Positions 36,130 to 44,060 of a stretch of 64,000 nt of DNA are shown in pieces (within the stretch, counting starts at the first letter, position 1; the number at the start of each line of letters is the position of its first letter). Below the pieces are notes generated by a model, which was given only the letters and a program-made list of their open reading frames with translations, was not told where the DNA came from and did no database searches. Made by a program: the position numbers and the translations under genes. This stretch comes from Paenibacillus sp. FSL H8-0048 (lineage in GTDB: Bacteria > Bacillota > Bacilli > Paenibacillales > Paenibacillaceae). The DNA lies in contig NZ_JBBODF010000001.1 in assembly GCF_038002825.1 (NCBI RefSeq), positions 6,944,001 to 7,008,000 of the forward strand. The letters are read 5' to 3'.

Positions 36130-36140
36130 TGCACATCGAA

Positions 36141-36202
36141 AAGACCGCCATTCCGGCAGGGGAGTTTTCACAACACCCTGCCGAAATTGGCGGCCTTTTT
36201 TA
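36141..36202 (+). terminator. terminator after the GH38 gene
   Basis: AGACCGCCATTCCGGCAGGG pairs with the CCCTGCCGAAATTGGCGGCC arm and TTTTTT follows, 12 bases past the stop. Confidence 0.9.
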
Positions 36203-36210
36203 TGGGCCCA

Positions 36211-36552
36211 ATATATGAGGAAAACAGCATAGATTGTGCTGGCGCAGAGGCGTGTGGTCTGAATGTATGCGGAAAACAACACACATTTGCTAGCGTACAG
36301 GCGCACAGTCCGAATGTATGCGGAAAACAGCATAGATTGTGCTAGCGCGCAGGGGTGTGGTCTGAATGTATGCGGAAAACAACACACATTTGCTAGCGCT
36401 CAGGCGCACAGCCCGAATGTATGCGGAAAACAGCATAGATTGTGCTAGCGAGCAGGGGTGTGGCCTGAATGTATGCGGAAAACAACACACATTTGCTAGC
36501 GCGCAGGCGCACAGCCCTAATATATGCGGAAAACAGCATATAATTGCTGGGG
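36211..36552 (+). repeat. hairpin repeat array with 103-bp higher-order unit
   Basis: There are seven units alternating A-B-A-B-A-B-A. Type A (52 bp) has TATGC-GGAAAACA-GCATA followed by GATTGTGCTAGC. Type B (51 bp) has TATGCGGAAAACAACACACA followed by TTTGCTAGCG. The A-B pair is copied three times almost unchanged, so the array grew by duplicating a 103-bp dimer. It lies between a terminator and the convergent ABC-F gene. Confidence 0.92.
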
Positions 36553-36586
36553 CCAGGTGTTCTAATATACCACGGTTCCCGCATAC

Positions 36587-38332
36587 TTACATCAGCTTAA
36601 TCAGCTCTTCCAGGTGGGCAACCAGACTTTTGGCAAGCTCGAAATTGTTATCCTTCAGCGCCAGTTCTACCCGGGTCTCGGCTGCTTTCTTCTTCTGCTC
36701 CAGCTCCAGATAATCTTTATCGAAATGCCGGGCATAGATCATCTTCTTGAATTTCTTGATCGTCATCTTGCGGATTGTCTTATTGTCAATAATCAGGACA
36801 TAGTCCATCCCGTTGACCACGGAATAGAAGTCATGCGAGATCATAAGAATCGCGCCCTTGTACTCCTGGATGGCTTGGTCCAGCGCGATTTGCGTGTAGG
36901 TGTCCAGATGGCTGGTCGGCTCATCGAGCAGCAGGACATTGGCTTTCAGGGCAGATACCTTGGCCAGCTGGAGCAGATTTTTTTCGCCGCCGGACAGGGC
37001 TTCTATTCTCTGGTTCACGATCTCGCCTTCAAAGCCGTAGTCTGCCAGATGGGAGCGGATCTCATCATACGTAGCCATTCCGGCCTCGATGAATTCTTCG
37101 AGCAGGGTGTTCGAATCTGTCAGCACTTCGCCTTGAAGCTGGGACAGATAAGCTACCGTAGCCTCCGGGCTCAGGGTTATAGAGTCGTGCTGGCCCCGCG
37201 CGATATCGCGCAGCAGGGTTGTTTTGCCGGTACCGTTCGGACCGATCAGGGCGACTTTATCACCAGCCTTCATCTCGAAGCTAACCTTGTCCAGCAGCAG
37301 TTCATCGAAGGCCGCCCGGTACTCCTGGACTGTCACCACAGGCGCGTCGTCGTCCTGCGGCTCATGCACCATTCCCAAATGAATCTGCGGCTGCTTAATG
37401 TCCACGAACGGCGCTTTGATTCTGCGGGCTTCCAGTCTCTCTTGAAACTTCACTCTCGCTTTCAGCGCTCTCCCTCTGGAGGCTTCTGAATTATACGTGG
37501 CGATCGCACGTAGGTTGTCGATGATCACATCGTTGCGCTCAATCTCTTCCTGTTCGGCGAGGGCCAGCTCCTGCAGCTCTATTTTGGTCTGTAGCAGGGA
37601 GAGGTTGTATTCCAGATAGCGGCCGTCAAACTCTTGAAGCTCCTTATTTTCCAGATGAATAATCTTGTTAAAACAATGGTTAAGCAGATAACGGTTGTGC
37701 GTAACCACCAGCAGAATTCCCTTATGCGAGTTAATCAGCTGCCGGAGCGCATTCAGGTTCTCGAAGTCCAGAAATACATCCGGCTCATCCATAATCAGGA
37801 AGTCAGGACGGTTCAGAATTTCCTTCATGACCTGAACGAGCTTGAATTCCCCGCCGCTCAGCTCGGATACCTTGAGGTCTCTGCGCTTCATGAGATCAGC
37901 CAGATTCAGCTTTTTGTGAATGAGGCTCTCGTAATCCTCTCCGCCCAAGGCCTCAAAAGCGTCCAGAGCCAGTTGATACTTCTCCAGCAGCGGCTCAATA
38001 TCCGCCGAGGTCTCCATCTCTGTGCAGATGAGCTGTATTTCCTCCTGTAGCTTAATGAAGGGTCCGGCTATATATTCAAACACGGTGATGTCGGCAGACA
38101 GGTCCGGCTTGGCAAACTGGCTGACATACCCGATGCTGAAATCAGGCTCCATCTCAATGCTGCCGTCGAACAAATATCTGTCCCGGTCCATCAGGATGTC
38201 GATCAGGGTGCTTTTTCCGCTGCCGCTGGTTCCGATAAAAGCGCAATGCTGCGCCTCTTCGAGCGTAAACGAAATGTCAGTGTAGAGCTCTTTTTGCGGG
38301 AAGGAGAAGGACAGGTGTTGAACTTTAATCAT
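36587..38332 (-). CDS. ABC-F family ATPase
   Basis: This 581-residue soluble protein has two ATP-binding cassettes and no membrane segments. The first Walker A is GTSGSGKST (about 34-42) with signature LSGGEF and IMDEPD. The second Walker A is GPNGTGKTT (about 360-368) with signature LSGGEK and LLDEPTSHLD. The interdomain linker (about 235-300) is charged and helical, as in ABC-F translation factors that bind the ribosomal E site. Some members give resistance to ribosome-targeting antibiotics; others tune translation. The first site has IMDEPD, still with the catalytic Glu. The start has AAAGG seven bases upstream. It is alone and lies back to back with the rhamnosidase gene. Confidence 0.92.
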   Translation of the reverse strand: MIKVQHLSFSFPQKELYTDISFTLEEAQHCAFIGTSGSGKSTLIDILMDRDRYLFDGSIEMEPDFSIGYVSQFAKPDLSADITVFEYIAGPFIKLQEEIQLICTEMETSADIEPLLEKYQLALDAFEALGGEDYESLIHKKLNLADLMKRRDLKVSELSGGEFKLVQVMKEILNRPDFLIMDEPDVFLDFENLNALRQLINSHKGILLVVTHNRYLLNHCFNKIIHLENKELQEFDGRYLEYNLSLLQTKIELQELALAEQEEIERNDVIIDNLRAIATYNSEASRGRALKARVKFQERLEARRIKAPFVDIKQPQIHLGMVHEPQDDDAPVVTVQEYRAAFDELLLDKVSFEMKAGDKVALIGPNGTGKTTLLRDIARGQHDSITLSPEATVAYLSQLQGEVLTDSNTLLEEFIEAGMATYDEIRSHLADYGFEGEIVNQRIEALSGGEKNLLQLAKVSALKANVLLLDEPTSHLDTYTQIALDQAIQEYKGAILMISHDFYSVVNGMDYVLIIDNKTIRKMTIKKFKKMIYARHFDKDYLELEQKKKAAETRVELALKDNNFELAKSLVAHLEELIKLM

Positions 38333-38471
38333 AGGACTACCTTTCTGTGTAGCTGGAATAGTAACTCTTCCCTATTATACAGGTTACACGGGCAATCGGG
38401 GGTTCTATAATTGGAATGGAATGCGTTTCCTATGTATAAGGCCAATCTTAGAATAGGACGGAGTGGAATTC

Positions 38472-41144
38472 ATGATCGCAGTTGGGCAATTACGTGTGGA
38501 GTATAAGGAGAATCCGCTGGGGCTGGATATTGCGAGGCCAAGAATCAGCTGGCAGGTGAGAGCAGATGAGCGGGATGTGAGGCAGCAGGCATATCAATTA
38601 CAGGTGGCAGGCACGGAGGATTTCGGGAGCGTGTGGTGGGATTCGGGCAGAGTGGAGTCCGGGGACTCCCTGCACATTGAGCTGAAGGAGCTGCAGCTGC
38701 AGTCCAGGACGCGCTATTATTACCGGGTGAAAATATGGGATCAGCACCATCGTCCCACGGAGTGGTCCGAAGCGGCCTGGTGGGAGATGGGGCTGCTCTC
38801 GCCGGAGGAGTGGACCGCAGAATGGATTACGGCTCCCTTGGCCTGCCTTGCGGAAGAGGCTGAGCAAAGCCCGCTGCTGCGCGGCAGCTTCCAGGTGGAC
38901 CGGCCAGTCGCCCGCGCCAGAATCTATGTGACCAGTCTCGGGCTGTATGAGCTGGAGCTAAACGGCGTGCGGGTGGGCGATACTTATCTCAATCCCGGGT
39001 GGACCAGTTACAGCCAGCGTCTGCAATACCAGACGTATGATGTGACCCCGCTGCTTGTCCTTGGAGACAATGCGGCGGGTGCCTGGCTCGGGAACGGCTG
39101 GTACAAAGGGAATCTCGGCTGGGAGCACAGGAAGCATATCTATGGCAGCCGGACAGCGCTGCTGATGCAGCTTCATCTTACGTATGAGGACGGCACGGAG
39201 CAGATCATAGGAACTGGCCCGCAGTGGACAATTTCGCCCGGCCCCCTCCTCATGTCGGAGCTGTATCATGGCGAGACCTATGACGCCCGCTTGGCGCAGC
39301 ACGGCTTCAGCCTGCCGGGGTATGACGACACGCTCTGGACACCGGCGGAGATTCTTCCGCATGCCAAGAATATTCTGCTCGCGCAGGAGAATGATCCGGT
39401 CCGGGCAGTCCAGGAATTGGTTCCTGTGGACCTCATCCGCACCCCGGCAGGGGAGACGGTGCTCGATATGGGGCAGAATATGGTCGGCTGGCTGCGGTTC
39501 ACCGTAGATGGCGCGGCGGGTCAGGAATATCAGCTGCGGCATTTCGAGGTGCTGGATCAGCAGGGAAATGTATATACCGATAACCTCCGGACGGCCAGGC
39601 AGACCGTTGCTTATACCGCCCGTGGCGGGGGCAGGGAGAGCTTCCAGCCGCATTTTACCTTCCAGGGCTTCCGTTATGTCCAGCTGATCGGCTTCCCGGA
39701 CCCGCTGGATCTGCAGGACTTCACAGGCGTGGTGCTGCATTCGGATACGGAGCCGACCGGCACTTTTACCTGCTCCAATGCACTATTGAATCAGCTCCAG
39801 CACAACATCCTATGGGGGCAAAAAGGGAATTTCGTCGATGTGCCAACCGACTGCCCGCAACGGGATGAACGGCTCGGGTGGACCGGGGACGCTCAGATGT
39901 TCATCCGCACGGCCGCGTATCTGATGAATGTGGCACCCTTTTTCAGCAAATGGCTGAGGGATCTGTCTGCTGATCAGCGGGAGGATGGAGGAGTTCCCTA
40001 CGTGATTCCGCATATATTGGGGGAGGAGGCGCATTCCTCTGCGGCGTGGGGCGATGCGGCGGTTATCTGTCCGTGGACGATATACCAGTGTTACGGCGAT
40101 AAGCGGATTCTGGAGCAGCAGTACAGCAGCATGCAGGACTGGGTGGAGTATATCCGCCGCCAGGGAACAGATGAGTTCCTATGGAATACCGGCGTTCACT
40201 TCGGAGATTGGCTGGGTCTGGATGCCAAAGCAGACAGTCATGTGGGTGCTACGGACCGGAACTATATCGCAACGGCCTTCTATGCTTATTCGGTCCAGCT
40301 GATGGCAAAAACGGCGAAGGTGCTGGGCCGGACCGGCGATGTGGAGAAGTACTCGCAGCTTCATCAACGGGTCAAGGAAGCATTCAACCAAACGTATATC
40401 CTGCCAGCGGGGGAGGAAGGTCCGGCAACCCAAACAGCCTGTGTGCTGGCGTTAATGTTCGGACTAGTGGAGGGGAGTGCAAAAGACCGCACCGTAGCGG
40501 GACTTATCCGGCTGCTGGAAGCGAGCGGGTATCACCTTACGACAGGCTTCGTCGGCACGCCTTACTTAAATCTGGTGCTGGCGGATGCGGGACACTACGA
40601 GGCTGCTTACAAGCTGCTGCTCCAGACGGACTATCCATCCTGGCTGTACCCGATTACCCGCGGCGCAACTACGATCTGGGAGCACTGGGATGGAATGAAG
40701 GAGGACGGAAGCTTTTGGAGCGCGTCGATGAATTCGTTTAATCATTATGCTTATGGAGCGATTGGTGATTTCCTGTACCGCTATGTGGCCGGGATCGAGC
40801 AGACAGAGGAGGAGCCGGGCTACAAGCAGTTCCTGATCCAGCCGCATCCGGGAGGCGGACTCACCTCGGCTGCCGCCACTCTGGAATCCATGTACGGGAC
40901 GATCCGTTCCGAATGGACAATAGACTCCGGGATAATTGGACTGACCGCCGTGGTTCCCCCGAATACCTCGGCTACGGTGCTGTTGCCTGACGCCTTGCTG
41001 GCTGAAGTGTCGGAGACAGGAATAGCGGCTGGGCAGCAGCTTGAGCAGATCCCCGGCATTCATTCCGCTGAGCAGCTGGCACAGGCGGTGAAGGTTACAC
41101 TCGGCTCCGGGGAATACAGATTCCAGTACCCTTTGCGGAAGTAA
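38472..41144 (+). CDS. GH78 alpha-L-rhamnosidase
   Basis: This 890-residue rhamnosidase shows the usual order: an N-terminal fibronectin-like domain (about 5-100), beta-sandwich domains with LYELELNGVRVGD and NGWYKGNLGW, the (alpha/alpha)6 catalytic barrel and a C-terminal beta domain. The general acid lies in DCPQRDERLGWTGDAQ (about 459-474) and the general base Glu in TIWEHWDGM (about 736). No signal peptide is seen, so it is intracellular. The ATG at 38472 is eight bases after GGAG; a GTG three codons upstream overlaps it. It probably frees L-rhamnose from pectin (rhamnogalacturonan) or glycoside fragments. Rhamnose catabolic genes themselves are not identified in the window. Confidence 0.95.
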   Translation: MIAVGQLRVEYKENPLGLDIARPRISWQVRADERDVRQQAYQLQVAGTEDFGSVWWDSGRVESGDSLHIELKELQLQSRTRYYYRVKIWDQHHRPTEWSEAAWWEMGLLSPEEWTAEWITAPLACLAEEAEQSPLLRGSFQVDRPVARARIYVTSLGLYELELNGVRVGDTYLNPGWTSYSQRLQYQTYDVTPLLVLGDNAAGAWLGNGWYKGNLGWEHRKHIYGSRTALLMQLHLTYEDGTEQIIGTGPQWTISPGPLLMSELYHGETYDARLAQHGFSLPGYDDTLWTPAEILPHAKNILLAQENDPVRAVQELVPVDLIRTPAGETVLDMGQNMVGWLRFTVDGAAGQEYQLRHFEVLDQQGNVYTDNLRTARQTVAYTARGGGRESFQPHFTFQGFRYVQLIGFPDPLDLQDFTGVVLHSDTEPTGTFTCSNALLNQLQHNILWGQKGNFVDVPTDCPQRDERLGWTGDAQMFIRTAAYLMNVAPFFSKWLRDLSADQREDGGVPYVIPHILGEEAHSSAAWGDAAVICPWTIYQCYGDKRILEQQYSSMQDWVEYIRRQGTDEFLWNTGVHFGDWLGLDAKADSHVGATDRNYIATAFYAYSVQLMAKTAKVLGRTGDVEKYSQLHQRVKEAFNQTYILPAGEEGPATQTACVLALMFGLVEGSAKDRTVAGLIRLLEASGYHLTTGFVGTPYLNLVLADAGHYEAAYKLLLQTDYPSWLYPITRGATTIWEHWDGMKEDGSFWSASMNSFNHYAYGAIGDFLYRYVAGIEQTEEEPGYKQFLIQPHPGGGLTSAAATLESMYGTIRSEWTIDSGIIGLTAVVPPNTSATVLLPDALLAEVSETGIAAGQQLEQIPGIHSAEQLAQAVKVTLGSGEYRFQYPLRK

Positions 41145-41192
41145 GGGAAGTGTAGCAGACGGGGCTATTTCAGCCACTGATCATGCTGCGAT

Positions 41193-41228
41193 GCAGAGCC
41201 TTCGGGAGTAGGGGGCTCTGTTTTTTTG
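41193..41228 (+). terminator. terminator after the GH78 gene
   Basis: GCAGAGCC pairs with GGCTCTGT around a GC-rich loop and is followed by seven T residues. Confidence 0.85.
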
Positions 41229-41243
41229 TTGTGCTGGAAAGTG

Positions 41244-41616
41244 CGAACACACATTGTGCCGGTGCAAGGGTGCGCGGGCCAGATGTAATCGGAAAACCGA
41301 TTACATTGCGCTGGATGCTACTGTGCGGGCCAGATGTAATCGAAAAACCGATCACATTGCGCTGGATGATACTGTGCGGGCCGAATGCAATCGAAAAACC
41401 GATCACATTGCGCTGGATGGTACTGTGCGGGCCAGATGTAATCGAAAAACCGATCACATTGCGCTGGATGCTACTGTGCGGGCCGAATGTAATCGAAAAA
41501 CCGATTACATTGCGCAAAATGAGGATGTGCGAGCCAAACGTATTCGAAAAACCGAATACAATGTGCCGAGTGAGGATGCGCGGGCCGAATGTATGCGGAA
41601 AACCGAGCACAATGGG
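41244..41616 (+). repeat. 51-bp hairpin repeat array (TGTAATCGG type)
   Basis: A half unit is followed by seven hairpins spaced exactly 51 bp. The first is TGTAATCGG-AAAA-CCGATTACA, a perfect 9-bp stem. Later units change sequence: GTATTCG pairs with CGAATAC in unit 6, a covarying change, while other units carry A-C mismatches. The constant part reads TTGCGCTGGATGCTACTGTG then CGGGCCAGA. Bases 41617-41760 hold no gene. Confidence 0.95.
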
Positions 41617-41845
41617 GCGGTGCAGACGTTGGTTGGCTGCTTAAAGGACAACAAAGCCGTGTTCACTTGTAATTCTTCCTTCCATCTTTTCCGCATCCCA
41701 TTCCCCAACCCCTTGCATTCCCCCCGCATAAGGGCTATCATAGATAAATAAAGTCTGTAATTACGGACGTAGTCTATATTTATTTTCCATATATTGGTCC
41801 AAATTTATGGTCAATATATAGTCCTCATGTAAGGTGGAATAAGAC

Positions 41846-42247
41846 ATGAAATACTCCAAAGCAACGAACTACGCCCTGCATACGATGCTGTTCCTGGTGG
41901 CGCACACTCCCGATAAACCAATGGGCGTGCAGCAGCTTGCCGAGCGGCAGAATGTATCGCCAACGTATTTGTCGAAGATTCTGACCAAGCTGGTGAAGGC
42001 CGGGCTTATCGAATCCGCATCCGGGGCCAATGGCGGGTATCGTCTGCGGCGCAAGGGGGACGAAATCTCGTTCCTGGATATCATCCATGCCATTGAAGGC
42101 ACAGCGTCGCTGTTCGACTGCTCCCTGGACCATCCGAGTGAGTGTCTGATTCAGCAGGAGATGGTCAAGGCCGAAGGGCAGATGGAGGATTATCTGCGTA
42201 ACAAAATGATGTCCGAGCTTGCCGGGAAGATGCTGGCCTGTCAATAA
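41846..42247 (+). CDS. Rrf2-family transcriptional regulator
   Basis: This 133-residue regulator has a winged helix at the N-terminus (MKYSKATNYALHTMLFLVAH, then VQQLAERQNVSPTYLSKILTKLVKAGLIES and a GANGGYRL wing). Cysteines are at 92, 100 and 132. The spacing does not match the close three-cysteine cluster of the iron-sulfur Rrf2 proteins IscR and NsrR, so the effector is unclear. A good AAGGTGG site precedes the ATG. The upstream 80 bases are AT-rich with the dyad-like TCTGTAATTACGGACGTAG, a possible operator. A methyltransferase gene follows after 187 bases and could be a target. Confidence 0.9.
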   Translation: MKYSKATNYALHTMLFLVAHTPDKPMGVQQLAERQNVSPTYLSKILTKLVKAGLIESASGANGGYRLRRKGDEISFLDIIHAIEGTASLFDCSLDHPSECLIQQEMVKAEGQMEDYLRNKMMSELAGKMLACQ

Positions 42248-42281
42248 GCTCTGGCACCATGCTGTGTCGTTCTGTGTGCTG

Positions 42282-42337
42282 CTATTTCCCGCTGTAACGG
42301 ATACCGTCCCTTCAAGGGGCGGTATAGCCGTTGCAAA
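42282..42337 (+). repeat. partial copy of the 95-bp structured repeat
   Basis: It begins CTATTTCCCGCTG like the copies at 12991 and 14090. The compound hairpin is kept with changed bases: AACGG/CCGTT outside and ATACCGTCCC/GGGGCGGTAT inside. The left 35-bp section of the full repeat is missing. Confidence 0.75.
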
Positions 42338-42434
42338 TTAGCGGGTATTATAGATATTCAAAGTCTGTTAAGTCTGTAGAATCTTAGCTGTAATTATAGT
42401 GCGATGAATACAACCAGGAGAGGATGAATGATTA

Positions 42435-43367
42435 ATGAATAACGGATTATTCGATGCAAGCGTATGGGAGAAGGCCTGGAAGGAAGATCCCAAGGCAATG
42501 GCTAACAAGTTCAAGGCGATGGGCATGAACCCGCACACGAGCTTCGATCATAAAGCCGATGTGTTCAATGAAGAGGTCTTCAGCAGTGCCGGGCGGGACC
42601 GGAGCGAGCGGATTATCGGCTGGATGGAAGGCCAGGGCGTGGATTTTAACGGGTTGACTGTTCTCGATGTGGGGGCGGCTTCGGGCGGATTCACGGTTCC
42701 TTTTATCGAGCGGGGGGCCAAGGTTACAGCAGTAGAGCCTAATGTTCCCTTAGCGGAGCTGTTCCTGAAGAACACTGCCGGAGCAGCCCCCGGACAGGTG
42801 GAGCTGGTGCATGAAGCCTTCGAGAATATCGACATTGCTGCACGCGGCTGGCTGAATGCCTTCGATCTGGTCTTCGTGTCCATGTGTCCGGCGGTGTTCG
42901 ACTGGGAGAGTGCGGAGAAGGTGATCAGCTGTGCCAAGCAATACTGCTATATCAGCACCTCGGCAGGTGTGCAGGAGCATAGTCTGATGAATGAAGTACT
43001 GCCGTTGCTGACAGGCAGAGAGGTTCATGCGGAGTCCTCGGATATGGCTTATCTGACTCAATTATTATATTTGAAGGGCTATTCCTATGAGACCATCATT
43101 ACCCGCGAAGCGAAAAGCAAGGAGCTGTCACTGGAAGCAGCCGCCGCTGAGGTGATGGAGATGCTGCCGCTGCATCATCTGGACGGGGGAGAGGCTGCCC
43201 GCAAAGTAGTAACGGACTATTTGCACACGGCCTACCCGCAGCAGCAAGTCATTGTCTGCCAAGGCGGACGGTTCGGCAAAGTGCTGATTAAGCTCCAGGA
43301 CCTGAATATGTACAGCCGGGCCGCTGCCGGAACATCCGGGAAATCTGCCGATCCTGTGAAGCGTTGA
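42435..43367 (+). CDS. class I SAM-dependent methyltransferase
   Basis: This 310-residue protein has a Rossmann methyltransferase core. The SAM-binding motif is VLDVGAASGGFTVPFIERGA (about 75-94), followed by an acidic post-II residue in VTAVEPN and FDLVFVSMCPAVFDW (about 140-154). The N-terminal 70 residues (WEKAWKEDPKAMANKFKAMG) are helical and resemble those of methyltransferases encoded with corrinoid or metal systems. The methyl acceptor is unknown. Upstream is a GGAGAGG site at a somewhat long distance. It follows the Rrf2 gene, which may regulate it. Confidence 0.85.
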   Translation: MNNGLFDASVWEKAWKEDPKAMANKFKAMGMNPHTSFDHKADVFNEEVFSSAGRDRSERIIGWMEGQGVDFNGLTVLDVGAASGGFTVPFIERGAKVTAVEPNVPLAELFLKNTAGAAPGQVELVHEAFENIDIAARGWLNAFDLVFVSMCPAVFDWESAEKVISCAKQYCYISTSAGVQEHSLMNEVLPLLTGREVHAESSDMAYLTQLLYLKGYSYETIITREAKSKELSLEAAAAEVMEMLPLHHLDGGEAARKVVTDYLHTAYPQQQVIVCQGGRFGKVLIKLQDLNMYSRAAAGTSGKSADPVKR

Positions 43368-43397
43368 ACCGGAGCGCGCCATCCCCTGGACATGAGA

Positions 43398-43425
43398 TTG
43401 TCTTTCCTAGGAAAGATGCTATCAT
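43398..43425 (+). promoter_or_regulatory. promoter with embedded palindrome
   Basis: TTGTCT and TATCAT stand 16 bases apart. Overlapping the first hexamer and spacer is the perfect 16-bp palindrome TCTTTCCTAGGAAAGA (43401-43416), a good repressor site. Confidence 0.65.
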
Positions 43426-43429
43426 AGAG

Positions 43430-43457
43430 AATAGGTCCCTGCGCGGGACCTATTTTC
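43430..43457 (+). terminator. leader hairpin before the small ORF
   Basis: AATAGGTCCC pairs with GGGACCTATT around a short GC loop and is followed by TTC TTA. It lies just after the predicted transcription start, so it could act as an attenuator or a 5' stabiliser rather than as an end terminator. Confidence 0.6.
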
Positions 43458-43480
43458 TTATATTAGGAGGACTGAGGGCT

Positions 43481-43552
43481 ATGAGCAGGAACAAGCGTAT
43501 TTTCGAGCATGACCTGATGAAGAAGGTAGGTGAAATCTACTATGAGCCATAG
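43481..43552 (+). CDS. 23-residue small ORF, coupled to the GreA-like gene
   Basis: It encodes MSRNKRIFEHDLMKKVGEIYYEP (in parts: basic start MSRNKR, acidic/aromatic end GEIYYEP). It starts ten bases after a strong AGGAGG and its stop overlaps the start of the next gene by 11 bases. I do not recognise a family. The good ribosome site and overlap support translation, either as a small protein or as a leader that couples translation to the GreA-like gene. Confidence 0.55.
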   Translation: MSRNKRIFEHDLMKKVGEIYYEP

Positions 43553-43976
43553 TCTCAGAACTGTTTCCTTACGCGAGGAGCTGGTGCAGCAGCTGGTCTA
43601 TCTCGATGAGCATAAATTCTCCATTCTGGACAGGGGAACATGGGAGTCTCCGGCTGAGCGGGCAGAGGTACAGGCGATGATCAAGAGCTATCAGGAGACG
43701 GTGGAGCGGATTCTGTCCGGTGACAACGATGCCCTTGAGCGTTCTATGGTGCTGGTCGGTTCCCGGGTGTCGCTGCGGATCGGCCAGGAGACGCTGAAGG
43801 ATACGTACCGGATTGTAATTCCTGGTGAAGCTGAGCTGGATGAATTCTGCATTTCACTCTGGTCGCCTATGGGCAGAGGGCTGATTCTGGCGTGTCCGGG
43901 CGAGACGGTAACGATTCAGACCCCGTTCGGCAGCGATGAGGTCTTAATTCTTGATAATAGGTACGAGAGAAGCTGA
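43542..43976 (+). CDS. GreA/GreB-family elongation-factor-like protein
   Basis: This 144-residue protein has the C-terminal FKBP-like domain of GreA/GreB (about 65-144: VLVGSRVSLRIG, DTYRIVIPGEAELDE, SPMGRGLILACPGETVTIQTP in parts). The N-terminal part is only about 60 residues (SLREELVQQLVYLDEHKFSIL). It appears shortened compared with the 75-residue coiled-coil of GreA but keeps helical heptads. Gre factors enter the RNA polymerase secondary channel and rescue backtracked complexes. Whether the acidic tip survives is uncertain. It overlaps the small upstream ORF, and a palindromic promoter precedes both. Confidence 0.8.
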   Translation: MSHSLRTVSLREELVQQLVYLDEHKFSILDRGTWESPAERAEVQAMIKSYQETVERILSGDNDALERSMVLVGSRVSLRIGQETLKDTYRIVIPGEAELDEFCISLWSPMGRGLILACPGETVTIQTPFGSDEVLILDNRYERS

Positions 43977-43987
43977 TTGCTTACAAA

Positions 43988-44033
43988 AAAGAGGCGTCCC
44001 TGATCATCCTGCGATGATGGGGGACGCCTCTTT
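43988..44033. terminator. bidirectional terminator between the Gre-like gene and nadE
   Basis: AAAGAGGCGTCCC pairs with GGGACGCCTCTTT (inner CATC/GATG) with A and T runs on both sides, between convergent genes. Confidence 0.92.
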
Positions 44034-44060
44034 GCCTTCGGCCCTGTTTGCGGCCGGGAG

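Noticed and set aside
36263..36713. Cys-rich short frames over the 36211 array
   Set aside because: The frames run through hairpin repeats and into the antisense strand of the ABC-F gene; no coding evidence.
38405..38425. GGAATGCGTTTCC as a cre site before GH78
   Set aside because: The central CG is shifted by one base from the consensus, so the match is poor.
41183..41751. Two overlapping rightward frames and two leftward ones across the array at 41244
   Set aside because: They are produced by the 51-bp period. All frames are equally open and no ribosome site is seen.
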